A stretch of DNA of 64,000 nt from the NCBI RefSeq assembly GCF_042242105.1, contig NC_092026.1:19998191-20062190 (forward strand). The letters are read 5' to 3'. Source of the DNA: Pempheris klunzingeri. Lineage: Eukaryota; Chordata; Actinopteri; Acropomatiformes; Pempheridae. The notes below the pieces were generated by a model that had not been told where the DNA came from, searched no databases, and saw nothing but the letters and a program-made list of their open reading frames with translations. Position 1 is the stretch's first letter. Each line of letters begins with the position of its first letter. Positions 34,776 to 46,125 of this stretch are shown in pieces. Position numbers and translations under genes: made by a program.

Positions 34776-37020
34776 ACAGAGCCCCCTATTCATAACTTCT
34801 GTGCCCGGCGTTTGCTGTGTCCAAGAGCATCTGTACGGAGCGTCCTGTTAAGCCCAAACACATAAAGAGGGACATTCGTGAGGTGAATACAACCCCTTAT
34901 TCTGCCTCAGCAGAGAGTGACAAAGCATTATTTAATGAAAGTGGGAGAGGTGGACGGAGTTGATGAGGACCATTGGTCAAATGTGCTGAAGAGTTCCTGT
35001 GTTTTGTGGTATTTTTGTGTTTTCACATAGCCTTATACTTACAATACACAGTGAAGGATTTTAGAAAAGATGGAGATTCAAGTGTTGCATGTCAACATGG
35101 GGAACTTGAACTCACATCTAAAAGGCCCTAACACATCAAGCCTACTTTAAGAACAAGCTGAAAACGAGGCTTGCACTTTGAATGACCTTATGTTGTCTCA
35201 CTTCCTGTTCAAGGTGCACTTGCATGCAGCTGCTTGAAATGCACCTGCATGAGAGGAAATGTCCCTCTATCATAGAAGTAGTAGTCTGTATTTATTATAA
35301 GAGAGGAAGAAGAAGAAAAGAAGAAGTCGACACAGACAAGTCAGCATCACAGAAAAAAAAAACCATACTAAACGTTTTCACACCATTGTGAAGTTGTCTT
35401 GAGGGCCCCTATATGTTCCAATTCAAATGGAAAATATGTGTCAATGCTTAAAAGCCAATCAGAGAGTTCTTTATATCCAATCAAAAGTCTGTGCCATAGA
35501 TTCCTTACCCACAATATAGTTGGAGAGACAGTTTAAAAGAAATCAAAATCAAAGCAGAGGCTAAAATATCTGGACTTTTAGAAAACTGTAGATACTCCAC
35601 TTCCCGTCATGCACTTGATAACTTGATAGTATCTTTTACTTGTGCCTCCCTTCAAGGTAAACATGTGCAACTTTCAAACTCCACAAACGAGATAAAGTAG
35701 CTTGCTCTTGTATGTATGGGCTAAGTACATATACATTATCTATTAATTTATAAACTCAGTGAATTAAACTAACACAGGTGGCTCAGGTATTTACTGAACA
35801 GTGACAGCTGTCAAGCATCATCGTGCTGTAAATATTCCATTGTTGAGCATCACTGGCCAACCATCACCTGCAGTCTTTGCAGTCCGTCTGGCACTACCTC
35901 TCTGTTCTTAAAGGGGAACTCCACTATTTTTACACATCATGAACTACCATGAACAGTACTACAGTACTACTCAGCCTATAAAAAATCCTCTGTGGGAAAA
36001 TAATACTGATGATGCCATCATTTTAAAACAGACACACACACACACACACACACATACACACACAGGTAAATTACAGGTAGACAGTGATTTTTTGAGGAAG
36101 CTGAATGAAACAGCCCATTAAAAGAAGAGAACAATCAATGTGTTCCCTTTACTGTGTAGATCATCTGCAGCAATTCTCTAACTGACTGTAGGAAGTAACT
36201 ACATTGAGTGATAGCTTCTTCAGTGGTGAAAAGTTCATTTACTTAGTTTCCAGTTACCCAGCCAAAGTAATTAAGGGTAGCTGCAGTGATGAACAGTGTA
36301 ATAATGCATGAGAAAGTTGGGAGTTAAAAAACGGCACTGTATCCTACTTATTTACAAATCACTTCTCACCAAACTTTCTGGATATCTCATGTGTCTTTTT
36401 AACTTTAAGTCATTTAGAGACTGCACTAGGACACAGGACTATTTGGTCCTTGAAATTCATCATGTCAGTGCTGACACTGGCTTGAAATTGGAAACTGGCT
36501 TTTAAATATTATGTTCCACATAAGAGAAATAGTCTGCGGAGGCTTGTAAAACCAGACAAGCTAATCCCTTTCAATCCGTTTAAATCTCTGTTGACTGACA
36601 CGGAACAGTATCAATGCACTTCTTTTCTTTGAACTGATGTTGTCCCTTATGTTGATGTCCTTCACCTGTGTGATATCGAAAATTGTTGTTTTACAGTTGC
36701 ACCTAAAATGTTTCAACCCCCATTGCAAAGCAGGTGTATTGGCAAAAGTTACAAACTTCCAGCTGTGTTCGGAGAACAACTCAAACAGGAACAACTGAAA
36801 CAGCTCCACAAAACTAACATGACAGGTGGTTTACATATGATAAAGCAGAAACGCTGAAAAAACGATCTGATGTTTCATGTTTCAAAACCTCATGTTTCCC
36901 CTGTGTGTCTGACTATTGCAGACGATCTCTCACCTCATCATCACGGAAACATGTGACTTGAATTGTGGTAGTAGTGCAGGGAAGTAAAGGACCGTGTCTT
37001 TGGTGTGTCTGGTTCTCACA
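34776..37020. other. Intergenic with an (AC)n array
   Basis: No gene seen. An (AC)n array lies at about 36031-36064. Confidence 0.5.
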
Positions 37021-37175
37021 ACTTCAAAAGGCCGCTTGGTTAAGACTTAGTTTTAAGATTGAAGTTGGAATTAGGTTTGTGCTGGGGTACGGGTAAGGGT
37101 TAGGGTAAGGGGCAAGAGAATGCATAAAGTCAATGTGTGTCCTCACAACTACTAAAAGACAAGAGTGTGTGTGTG
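37020..37175 (+). repeat. Degenerate TAGGG-like repeat and (GT)n
   Basis: 'gggtaagggttagggtaag' at about 37088-37110 resembles telomere-type units, but it is embedded in a known fish repeat pattern ('ctcacaacttcaaaaggcc' and 'cctcacaactactaaaagac') followed by (GT)n. It is more likely an interspersed repeat than an interstitial telomere. Confidence 0.5.
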
Positions 37176-37900
37176 TGTGTTTCAGGGTCAATAAGTGCTT
37201 TTGGCTCATGTCAGTGGCGGTGTTGGTGGACTTACTTCCGTTTTAATTCATCCTTAGAAACTCTCTTTCTCCCTCTCTCCAGCCTTTATCCGTCTCTTGC
37301 ATACTTATTTGCTGTTTTCCTCATTTTCACTTCCTTCCTGTGGTGGTCTCTGTGTCCCGGTTTGGGTTAAAATGCAGACGTGGGGTCAAAGAGAGTTTAG
37401 AGACCCGCTGTGACTTTTCGTCAATCACAGACTCATGAAGTCAGCATTTATTCATGAATTTATCTGTGTTTAAATGATCCCTGAAAATGCCACTAACTCA
37501 TCAGTCATTCATTATCCACACTGAATATGTTGTAATAGAATATTACAATGTCTTAACTACTCTATGGGATTTTTTTTCTTTTTTTAATTATAGATTAAAG
37601 TCCGTGCAGCAGTGCAATGCCCGAATCTATTGCTATTCCAAACACACTTAAAACCATATTCTTTTGTTTTAGCTTACAATGAATACCAAATAAGCTCTGT
37701 TAATGGCACTAGGTTTTCAGTCACTCTAAACAGTAGATTACATGACAGTTAAAACATGGAAACATAATTGTGGATGTAGATGTTGCTCAAGGAACTGATA
37801 ACTGAAGGAAATGTACACCTCCACTGCCCTCCTGGCTCCTTTTGATAAACTGCATGAAGAACAGTAAAACAACTACTTATTTTCCCATGTTTGAGTTCAG

Positions 37901-37914
37901 CCAGAAGGGGGCAG
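37901..37914 (+). promoter_or_regulatory. CTCF-like motif
   Basis: CCAGAAGGGGGCAG differs at one position from the CTCF core consensus CCA(C/G)(C/T)AG(G/A)(G/T)GGC(A/G)(C/G). It lies in the gene-poor region between kcnj10 and pnp. Motif match only. Confidence 0.4.
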
Positions 37915-38409
37915 CACATGACAAATTTTGGATGGCCGTTTTTTCCTTCCCGTGGGAATAGTCAGTCTTGCTCACCTGAAAGGAGAAGCACAAACCATGG
38001 GGTCAGATTGGTGGTTAGCACAACAACTAACTGAACAAAATAAATTACTACTCAGAACAAGATTTGCAAATGTGTGTGATATGTGTATGTCAACCAGCCA
38101 CAGACTGAACTGAAGAGAGCAACTTAACACTGTAGCATTATGAATGGTGCTGCCATGACCTGGTGATTTGAATGATGATCACACTATAAATCTTAATACT
38201 GTACTGAATTGAGTAATCAGACTGAGCAAAGCATGTAACACTGAAATGCCTCACCTCCTTAGGGATGGCCTTGTGTTAAACAATACATATATTGCTTTAT
38301 TAAAGGTGTTAAAGGCATGTTATCAAAATGACAAATGAATAAAAGTTCCTCTCAAGTTCTTCGTTAGATTCCTTGAATATCATCTGTAATTCTCATATTA
38401 ACACGTGTA

Positions 38410-38638
38410 CATATATTGTGATAACATGCTAACATTTAAAATGTTAAAGGAGCATGGTAACATTTAGCGTGTACCTAAAACCACAACTAAGGCTGAGGTG
38501 TTGAATGAGTGGAAATTTTAACCTGAAGGGTGCACAAGAAGAAACATCAGGGGGTCACCAAAGTCATTATGATTCATCCTCTGGGAACCATGAATGTCTA
38601 CAGCAATTTTCATTATAATCCATTCAATAGTTGTCGAC
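38410..38638 (-). repeat. Fish interspersed repeat, reverse copy
   Basis: Reverse-strand copy of the family at 28990-29425: 'gtcaccaaagtcattatgat', 'tcatcctctgggaaccatga', 'ccattcaatagttgt'. It directly abuts the MITE at 38640-39235. Confidence 0.5.
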
Positions 38639-38639
38639 A

Positions 38640-39235
38640 TACACTACTCACATAAAGTTAGGGATATTCGGCTTTCAGGTGAAATTTCAGGATGAACCTA
38701 AAATGCATTCGAACCTTTCCAGGTGAACTTAATGTGACCTTCTCTAAACCTTTGAATGCACATGTCCAACTGTTCAGTGTTTCAGTACTTTTTGCACCAG
38801 TTGCTGTTCTCTAACAAGAAGCTTAACAGCAACATTCACAACAGGTTTGATCCCTGAATCCACCAATACATTTCCTGCTTCAGTTAGAATTGGTATTTAA
38901 ACAGTCCTCCTCATCCTGCTGTTCACATTCTGACATCATGAGACCAAGACGACACCTAACAGTTGATCAGCAGCACCTCAACACTGGAGGCTTCAAACAG
39001 GAAGTCCTCAGACGGAGGTGTTCACTGAGCTTAGAGGGTCACAGAGTGTCATCAGGAGGTTGGAACAGTGATACAGAGACTGGAAGAGTCACAGAAAGGA
39101 GAGGAGTGGACGTCCTTTGGCCACATCCCAATTTATTGAGACACTGAAAATTTTTTGTTGTGGTATACCTACCACTGTTGTTAGCTTTTCTTCAAATAAA
39201 TTGTTTAATATCCCTAACTTTTTGTGAGTAGTGTA
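38640..39235 (+). mobile_element. Tc1/mariner-derived MITE with TA target site
   Basis: The left end reads CACTACTCACATAAAGTTAG after TA, and the right end is its near reverse complement (CTAACTTTTTGTGAGTAGTG) followed by TA. Both ends continue into 'ggatatt'/'aatatcc'. It is about 600 bp. A short plus-strand frame (38938-39147, MRPRRHLTVDQQ) resembles the helix-turn-helix start of a Tc1-like transposase, so this is an internally deleted copy. Confidence 0.8.
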
Positions 39236-39859
39236 TTTCAACCACAATAATGATTAAATAATGATTTAAAAGCTCAATACACAAGCCTACTTTCAGAGGA
39301 TGAGGTGGTGCAACACAAAGAGATGACTCAGGTTGTTTCCTTCACAATAAAGCACAACCAATTGCACAAGCATTGTATTGTATGACCACCCACACAGAAA
39401 CAAGAGCTTAATTCATCAGAGAGTGATGATAGAAATAGGAGTAACATAAAACCTGCCAGATAAAAGTCATCTTAAATCTTAAAGTCTCAAGTGTTTGAAT
39501 AGTTTCATGGTTTCAGACGTTCTCGGACCCACTGGGACATTACAGTAGCATTCAGTATGAGCAGTATGATATGTAAGTGGATGCTGTCCGGCAGCAGGGC
39601 AGATGGCCTTTGGAGACATATTTGGCTCTGCAAAACCCTTCCATTGGTGGCTCTTCTCTAATTTGTTTGCAGAGCGAGAGCAGCAAGTTTTGGCCGGCAC
39701 TCCAGTGCAACGGTCCGACAACTGTGTGAATACAAACTAGCAGTTACATAACAGGGGGTAACCAGAACACTGGCTGCTCTGTGCTGCTACCACAGTAGGT
39801 ACATGAAACATAACACACACACACACACAAACACACAGATACACACATGTACATGCCAC

Positions 39860-40090
39860 CAGTGTAAAGTAACATTTATCAAGTGTACTTACATGAAATT
39901 TCAAGATACTTGTAATTTCCCTTTAATGCACTGTATACTTCTACTCCACTACAGTACATTTTCCAGATTAAACCATCCTTAAGTATATGAAGCATTTACA
40001 TTTGGCTCCACCTCAAACAACTACAACATTAAAATGCTGCCAATGTGTCAATGCATTAATAATATTGCTCCATAATACAATGATGTCACA
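39860..40090. repeat. Partial copy of 'aagtac' fish MITE
   Basis: Phrases such as 'cagtgtaaagtaacatttat', 'caagtgtacttacatgaaat' and 'cttctactccactacagtac' match internal parts of the element at 41144-42115. Confidence 0.4.
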
Positions 40091-41143
40091 CTGACAAATG
40101 TTATTTTTCAGACATTAACTGTATTTTGTTGCTAATACTTTGGGAGTTTTACTTAAGCAACAATTTGAACGCAGGACTTTTACATAAATTATCTGAACAC
40201 GTCTTTCTCCGCTGGTGCATACAGTGCATGCACACAAAGACAGAGTATATGTTCATAGATACACGCATACCCACAGGCAAAAAACAAACCTGCATGCATG
40301 CCTGTAGATAAACACTCACCAAAAAAAATTAAAAACTATGCAAATTAAAATCGCCTGGGTTTGTCTGTTTGCTCTACTAGTTTGTCAATCTGCACGTCTT
40401 TCTGCCCATGAATCAGTCTGTTTTTACTCTCTAGACTTTGTTCAGGAGCACGTCATCTCAGTAAATACTGCCCAGATTGCCTTTCCATTTAATCTGCTTG
40501 ATCGTCGTATCTGAAGGATGATGAATTTGATGTTTGAACACCAGTAGCCAGACATCTGCTGTAAATATTCCTAATCTCAAGAGGATCAATCCCAGTGTTT
40601 TCATAGCACCACCATCAGGATAAATTGTACTAAATCAAAAGAGAACTGTACAAACTCTCCTTCAGTTCCATTATTACCTAATACGTAAACCGTACTCACA
40701 GTCTATCTCATGGCCTGTATGAGGCAGACTACAGATTTGTTGAGTACCTCCACATTCCCAAGGCAAAGAAACCTTTTAATTTTAATGAAGCCATGCACTT
40801 CACCCATTTTGAGCATAAACGTTCAGCATTTATCTTGACAAACAGAGAGTAGAATAATCTTAACTCAACTTTCTACCTTATTTTTGATGCTTTTAACTGT
40901 CATCTTTTTCATCAGTTTCTTGTAAAAATTCTTTAAAGCAATGATTATATGGTGTGTTTTTTTTTATTATTTTCCGTGCAGCACTTTGGTGTTGTGGAGT
41001 GTAATAATTGCATATCTGCTGTAGGTGCAAACAGAGTTAATGTCTGGTATGTCTTGTTGGTTTTTCTGTACTGTTATCGCACTCTCACGTGCTCTGGCAC
41101 ATTCCACTCTGAGATTCAGCTCAGTGCTGAACTGTGCTGGAAA
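40091..41143. other. Intergenic, nothing recognised
   Basis: No supportable gene or regulatory feature. Confidence 0.45.
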
Positions 41144-42115
41144 CAGTGGTGGAACAAGTATTCAGATCCTTTACTGAAGTAAAAGTACTAACATCACACT
41201 GTGAAATTACCCGATAACAAGTAAAACTCCTGCATTCAAAAGCTTACTTTGGTAAAAGTATGTAAGTGTTATCAGCAAAATGTACTTGTCCTCGTTCAAG
41301 TATCTAAACATACTTCTATCTGAAAGCATTTCTTGACTTTAATAAAGACACCTGCTTTTTACCTGGTTTGATTTGTTGTAATTTCTTGCTTGTTGGTTGG
41401 TTAATACGCCCTTTGTGTTTTATAATGTGTGTTTTTTTATAGTTTTCATTTGTGTTTGTCTCTACCGTAAAGCACTTTGTAACTGTGTTTAAGAGTTGCT
41501 ATATAAATAAATAATTATTATTGTTATTAAATTATAAGAAGCACTCATAATGCAATAAAATGTTCCATGCCACCATTTTCCTGTTATATCTGTTTATGGA
41601 TAAAGGTTACTGCTGCAATCATTTGTACGCCACATTTTACTTCTGAAGATGCTTTTATTGTGCTAATTTTAACTAATTTATATATAGTTGGGTAGTTTAT
41701 GCATCATGGTCTATAAGATCATCATGTTTCTTGCATTGCTGTCCTCATCCTTGTTTTCCTTGTTATCTGACGATGCATTTTCCAATTAACCCATGGCTTT
41801 TTTAAATAGTTTATTTATCTTAAGAAGCAGGAGAATTTTCTCACCTCATAGAGGAACATTTCATCCTTCAATCTGTCAAAAAAAAATCTGAATTTAAATG
41901 ATTAATTTTGGAGATACTTGAATTTTACTGGGCAGAAAAGGGATGAAAACCTGCCATCTATGAATTAACTATAGCTGTAGTGGAGTAAAAAGCACAATAT
42001 TTGCCTGTGGAATGTAATGGAGTAGACATATACTGTTAGATAAATACTCAAAATGCCAAAGTAAAGTTCAAGTATATAGAATAGAGTAAATGTACTCAGT
42101 TACATTCCATCACTG
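41144..42115. mobile_element. Fish MITE with 'aagtac' ends
   Basis: The left end 'cagtggtggaacaagtattc' and the right end 'gtactcagttacattccatc' form imperfect inverted ends of a common fish non-autonomous DNA element (probably hAT-like). Inside, 'aaagcactttgtaactgtg' and 'gagttgctatataaataaat' (41470-41515) resemble a LINE 3' tail, suggesting a composite or nested structure. No clear target duplication was found. Confidence 0.5.
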
Positions 42116-43375
42116 ACTGTGAGTTACGTGTCTGTTCTGTTTGAACCAGGCATCTATACTCTGGTCTGCAATTACTACTCACATACCTGCAACCTTAAAG
42201 GGTTCAGAGTTTTTACTAGCCATAAACATCAGCTTCTTCCAAGCAGAGGAGACAAACTGTCTGGACAACAGATGTGAATGATGGCGGACTGATAATTTGT
42301 TGAATGGAGGAGTAATTTGCAATAAATCTTGATGGTTGTTTGATTGCTCTTTTTGTTCTCCTTTGAGATAATAGAATTATACTTAACAGTTATTTCTGTG
42401 TAAATGTGATTCGTTTTGTGCTAATTATAGGGACATACAGAAATCAATTTACAAACTGTGTAAATGTATAATTTTTGAATTGACATTTGCTCTTCATATT
42501 TTCTGAAATGCACTTTATGTACAGGTGCTGATAGGCTTAACTCTTTATAACAGTAGTCTTATAGCTTCAGTGTTGTTGTTTTTCTTTCAAATTCCAATAC
42601 TGAGGGAAGCTTTCCTAAACACCTTTTCCTTTTCCTCATTAATTAAATTGATCAACTATCCGTGAAGCTTGAATAATAGTTGTATTTTTCATATGTACTT
42701 AATTATACGTGCTCATAAAAAGTGACCCTTGAATCACCAGATATGATGCATTTCCTTTCTTTCATGCCCCCCTCCCCATCAGGGCGATTGCATCAGCACC
42801 AAAAGCAACACAACCACGTTGTGAGTAGCAAATGCGGAATGGTGCCTTCATGTACTGTCGGAAATTCTAAGATTAATACGCTTGAGTGGTCACGTAGGCT
42901 GCATAATGAAAAAATGCTGAGCCTACAAAATAAACAAGACTGGATCATAGTGGGAAATAATGATGTCTGAAAAATGTCTGAGTTATGTGGCAAGCATGTA
43001 TTTAAGTATTATTGCTTGGCTATTGTTTGTAATCCTGTTGCTTTGAACAGGAGCCAGTCTCCTCTTAATATGAAACGGCTGTACCGAATTTAAATAGATA
43101 TTGTTATGGTTTTGAAACACATGACTCACAACAAACATCAAATTACAGTGAGTTCTTGCCCCTGTCTTAAGTAGCTAAGCTCACAGCCTCTTTAAGGACA
43201 AATTGGTCATTTTGATCAATTAAGTTCCATTTCAATCGGAGACCTCACGTTTGCAAACATAACGATGCCAAGCAAATACAATTTCACAGCATTTAAAACA
43301 TTACGGAATAACATTGATTACTTGTGTCTGCATATAGTTTGAAATATTATTGAGTATTCTTGTATTAAAAGATTG
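42116..43375. other. Intergenic, nothing recognised
   Basis: No supportable gene. Short frames near 42722-42993 on both strands have no domain or splice support. Confidence 0.45.
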
Positions 43376-43379
43376 TCAG

Positions 43380-43652
43380 TCAGATTGTAGGAGAGCCCGC
43401 TTTGGGAGGAGCATAATTCCTGCTGTCATAACAGTCCTGAACAACAGACCCCGCTGAGTGTGACTATGGCTGTTTGCTTTGTTGGTGTTTTTCTATGTGT
43501 GAAGGTAGTGGGAAGTGTTGTCTTGTGAAGTATTGTTAAGTCTGCTGTTGTTGTGTTGTCATGTCTACTGTCTGACTGTCAGTTTGTCAAACAGAATCAG
43601 TGCTGTGAAAAAGAATTTCCCCGCTGGGGACAATAAAGTCTAAAAATAATAA
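43380..43652 (+). mobile_element. LINE 3' end fragment
   Basis: Ends with 'aatttccccgctggggacaa' and 'taaagtctaaaaataataa', the typical 3' terminus of fish LINEs (L2/CR1-like pattern). The upstream part is decayed and non-coding. Confidence 0.55.
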
Positions 43653-43879
43653 CATCAGAGTGATATTGTGTTTCTGTTTTCGGCTACAGGGAACTCCTTT
43701 TTTTAACTTTTATTTACAATTAGAAAACAGACCCTGCCTTTAAAAAAAACCCTCACCATAATCAAATCATAATTTCCATCTGAACATATCCCCACACTTG
43801 CCGTGTGTGTTGTTTTAGGCTCCTGAATGCACCACGGCTCGAACGCATCAGAAGCTCACCCGAACAACGCCTGCGCTTC

Positions 43880-43970
43880 GACCAATCAGAGCCTCTGCCG
43901 GGCTGTGACGTAGAGGGAATGTGGCAGCCATGTCGTAGAGGGGCGGGGGTGTAACCCTATAAGTGGTCCC
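43880..43970 (+). promoter_or_regulatory. pnp core promoter
   Basis: In order: CCAAT box (43882-43886, in ACCAATCAGA, an NF-Y match), CRE-like TGACGTA (43906-43912), GC-box GGGGCGGGG (about 43940-43948) and TATA-like CTATAAGT (about 43957-43964). The first ATG of pnp is at 44049. This suggests transcription starts near 43990. Motif-based only. Confidence 0.55.
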
Positions 43971-44048
43971 TCCATCAGGAAACCCGGACAACCCAAAAAG
44001 ACTGAACACGGAACAACCTGCCGGCTCTGTCTGCATCACGTTTTCATC

Positions 44049-46081
44049 ATGTTCTCCACGTCCGAGATTGTGTGTGGGTGAGTAAATGGACATTTATTAA
44101 AATATTATTGAGCATACCTGCGACTTAAAACCTCTGCTGCGATCATATTAACGCCAATTATAACCTTATATCTAACAATCCTATCATATTATATTTTATA
44201 AGACTGTAGATAATAATAATAATAATGATATGATGTATAGGTGACGTATCGGTGTTGAGTTTATCACCAGGTTTGTAAAGTTTCCAAAGAGTTTCATTCC
44301 ACAAGGGAAATTTCATGTGGAGGCTGTGATACTTTGATGAAATACCTTTAAATGTAGCTACACCCCCTCAAAACCACCAGAGAAACGCTGTAATGTAACC
44401 GGTAGTTCGCTCCTGAGGATGCTGCTGTCTCCATTTTATTCCTCCTCACTAAGACAAAGAGGAGACTTTTCGCGCCAGGTGGTGTAACTGAGAGAAGAAG
44501 AAGAAACAACATGTAAATCTTCTGTAATCAGTTAATGACGCGATACAGCGCGAGCCGCAGTCCCGGGTTGCGTTCTGACGAAGGGAAAAACCCCACTTGG
44601 CACGTGCGCACCGCTGTGACGTCATCTGCACAAACCCGTCGACCCCCTCGTGCGCGCAGAGGAAGCTGAGTAAGTCAGCGTGGACACAAACCTGCGCCCA
44701 TCCGCTGACTGGGTGGCCGTGTGCCCCCCCACGGCCTGAGCTTTATGTGACCCCCCCACGGGCCTGGTTTTACCCTGTGACCTCGTGTGGCACACAGCAC
44801 GCTAAGATTTCCTCTCCACGCGAGCATCATTCTTGACATAATGCCACGAGGCGACCTGACAGAAATACTCTGTTATAAGTAAAAGCCTTGAAAAGTACTA
44901 AAATATCCCCAAAGTACCAAAAGTAAAGTATTATGCAGGTTCATTTCAGATTACTGTAGGCCAGTGTTATGATTATTAGTACTTATGATTAAAGTATCGA
45001 TGTGTCAGTTACATCACTTTAATGTTGCCTTTGGTAAATATAATGACTCATTCTGCTGGAGATCAATAAAGTCTTGTATTAACCTATAATAATACACAAT
45101 AACGCTTTTGTTGATTACATTTTGCTTGATCAAAAGCAGAGTGGAGTGAAAATATAAATATTTCCCTCTGAAATATCTATTATTCTTATTAATGTGACTC
45201 TTTACAGATTTCCTTATTGATTCCCGACAGCAAATGAATAAAATAAACAGGAAAACAGGTCTGATTGCAGATTAACATTTGAATAAATTACAACAGTCCT
45301 TTTCAAAAGGGAATGAGCTTGAACCAAAAACATAAAATCATCAATTCTTGTGGAGAGAGACAAGTATGTCTGCTTTCTCTGCGAGGACCCTGGATCAACA
45401 TCTAAAAATGGATGAAATGAGAGAATATTTATTCAACGTTCGATTTCATTTAGATTTTCTTCACAAAGACGAAACCCTAACTGCATGGCGCTAATGTTAC
45501 CACAACAGGAAACTCTCCCTCGGCAACAGACGTGCTGTTGGGAAGCACAGAGAGTCGGCTGCATGGCTTTCCTGAAAGTCATGTCTGTGTTGTGTGGAAG
45601 ATGTTTCAGCACATCGTTGGTGCTTCCTCCATTACTTGAAGTGATCATTTCACAAACAGTCCAACCAGCACTGCCGTCTTTCTTTGTGAGTGACGCCACG
45701 ATTTGGACCTTTTCTTCTTCTCCCCCACAACTCCCTCTTTTTGCAAGTTTCGAGAGGCTGAGACATGTCGGCATCAATAAAAGGAGCTGATAAGCTCAGG
45801 CGATGAATCAGATGATTTGAAACCGGTTCTGAACCGGAACCGGGTCTTGATTCCCATCCTGGTCGGCAAGTGTCAACACAAAGGGAGGGATATCAATGAT
45901 GACCTTACATGTACAAATATATAAAGCTGTGTGTGTGTGTGTTCAAGAAATGCAGTTTGACGCAATTCTCAAACACGTTTGTAATCAAGTTATTATCCCA
46001 TGCTTCATCATCTGATGCATTGTTTGCACAATAAAGCCACTTAAACCTCCAGCAACACAACAGGATAATGTCTGTGTGTGG

Positions 46082-46125
<44 letters not shown>

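Noticed and set aside
37080-37115. Interstitial telomere array
   Set aside because: Only a few imperfect TAGGG-like units inside a common fish repeat.
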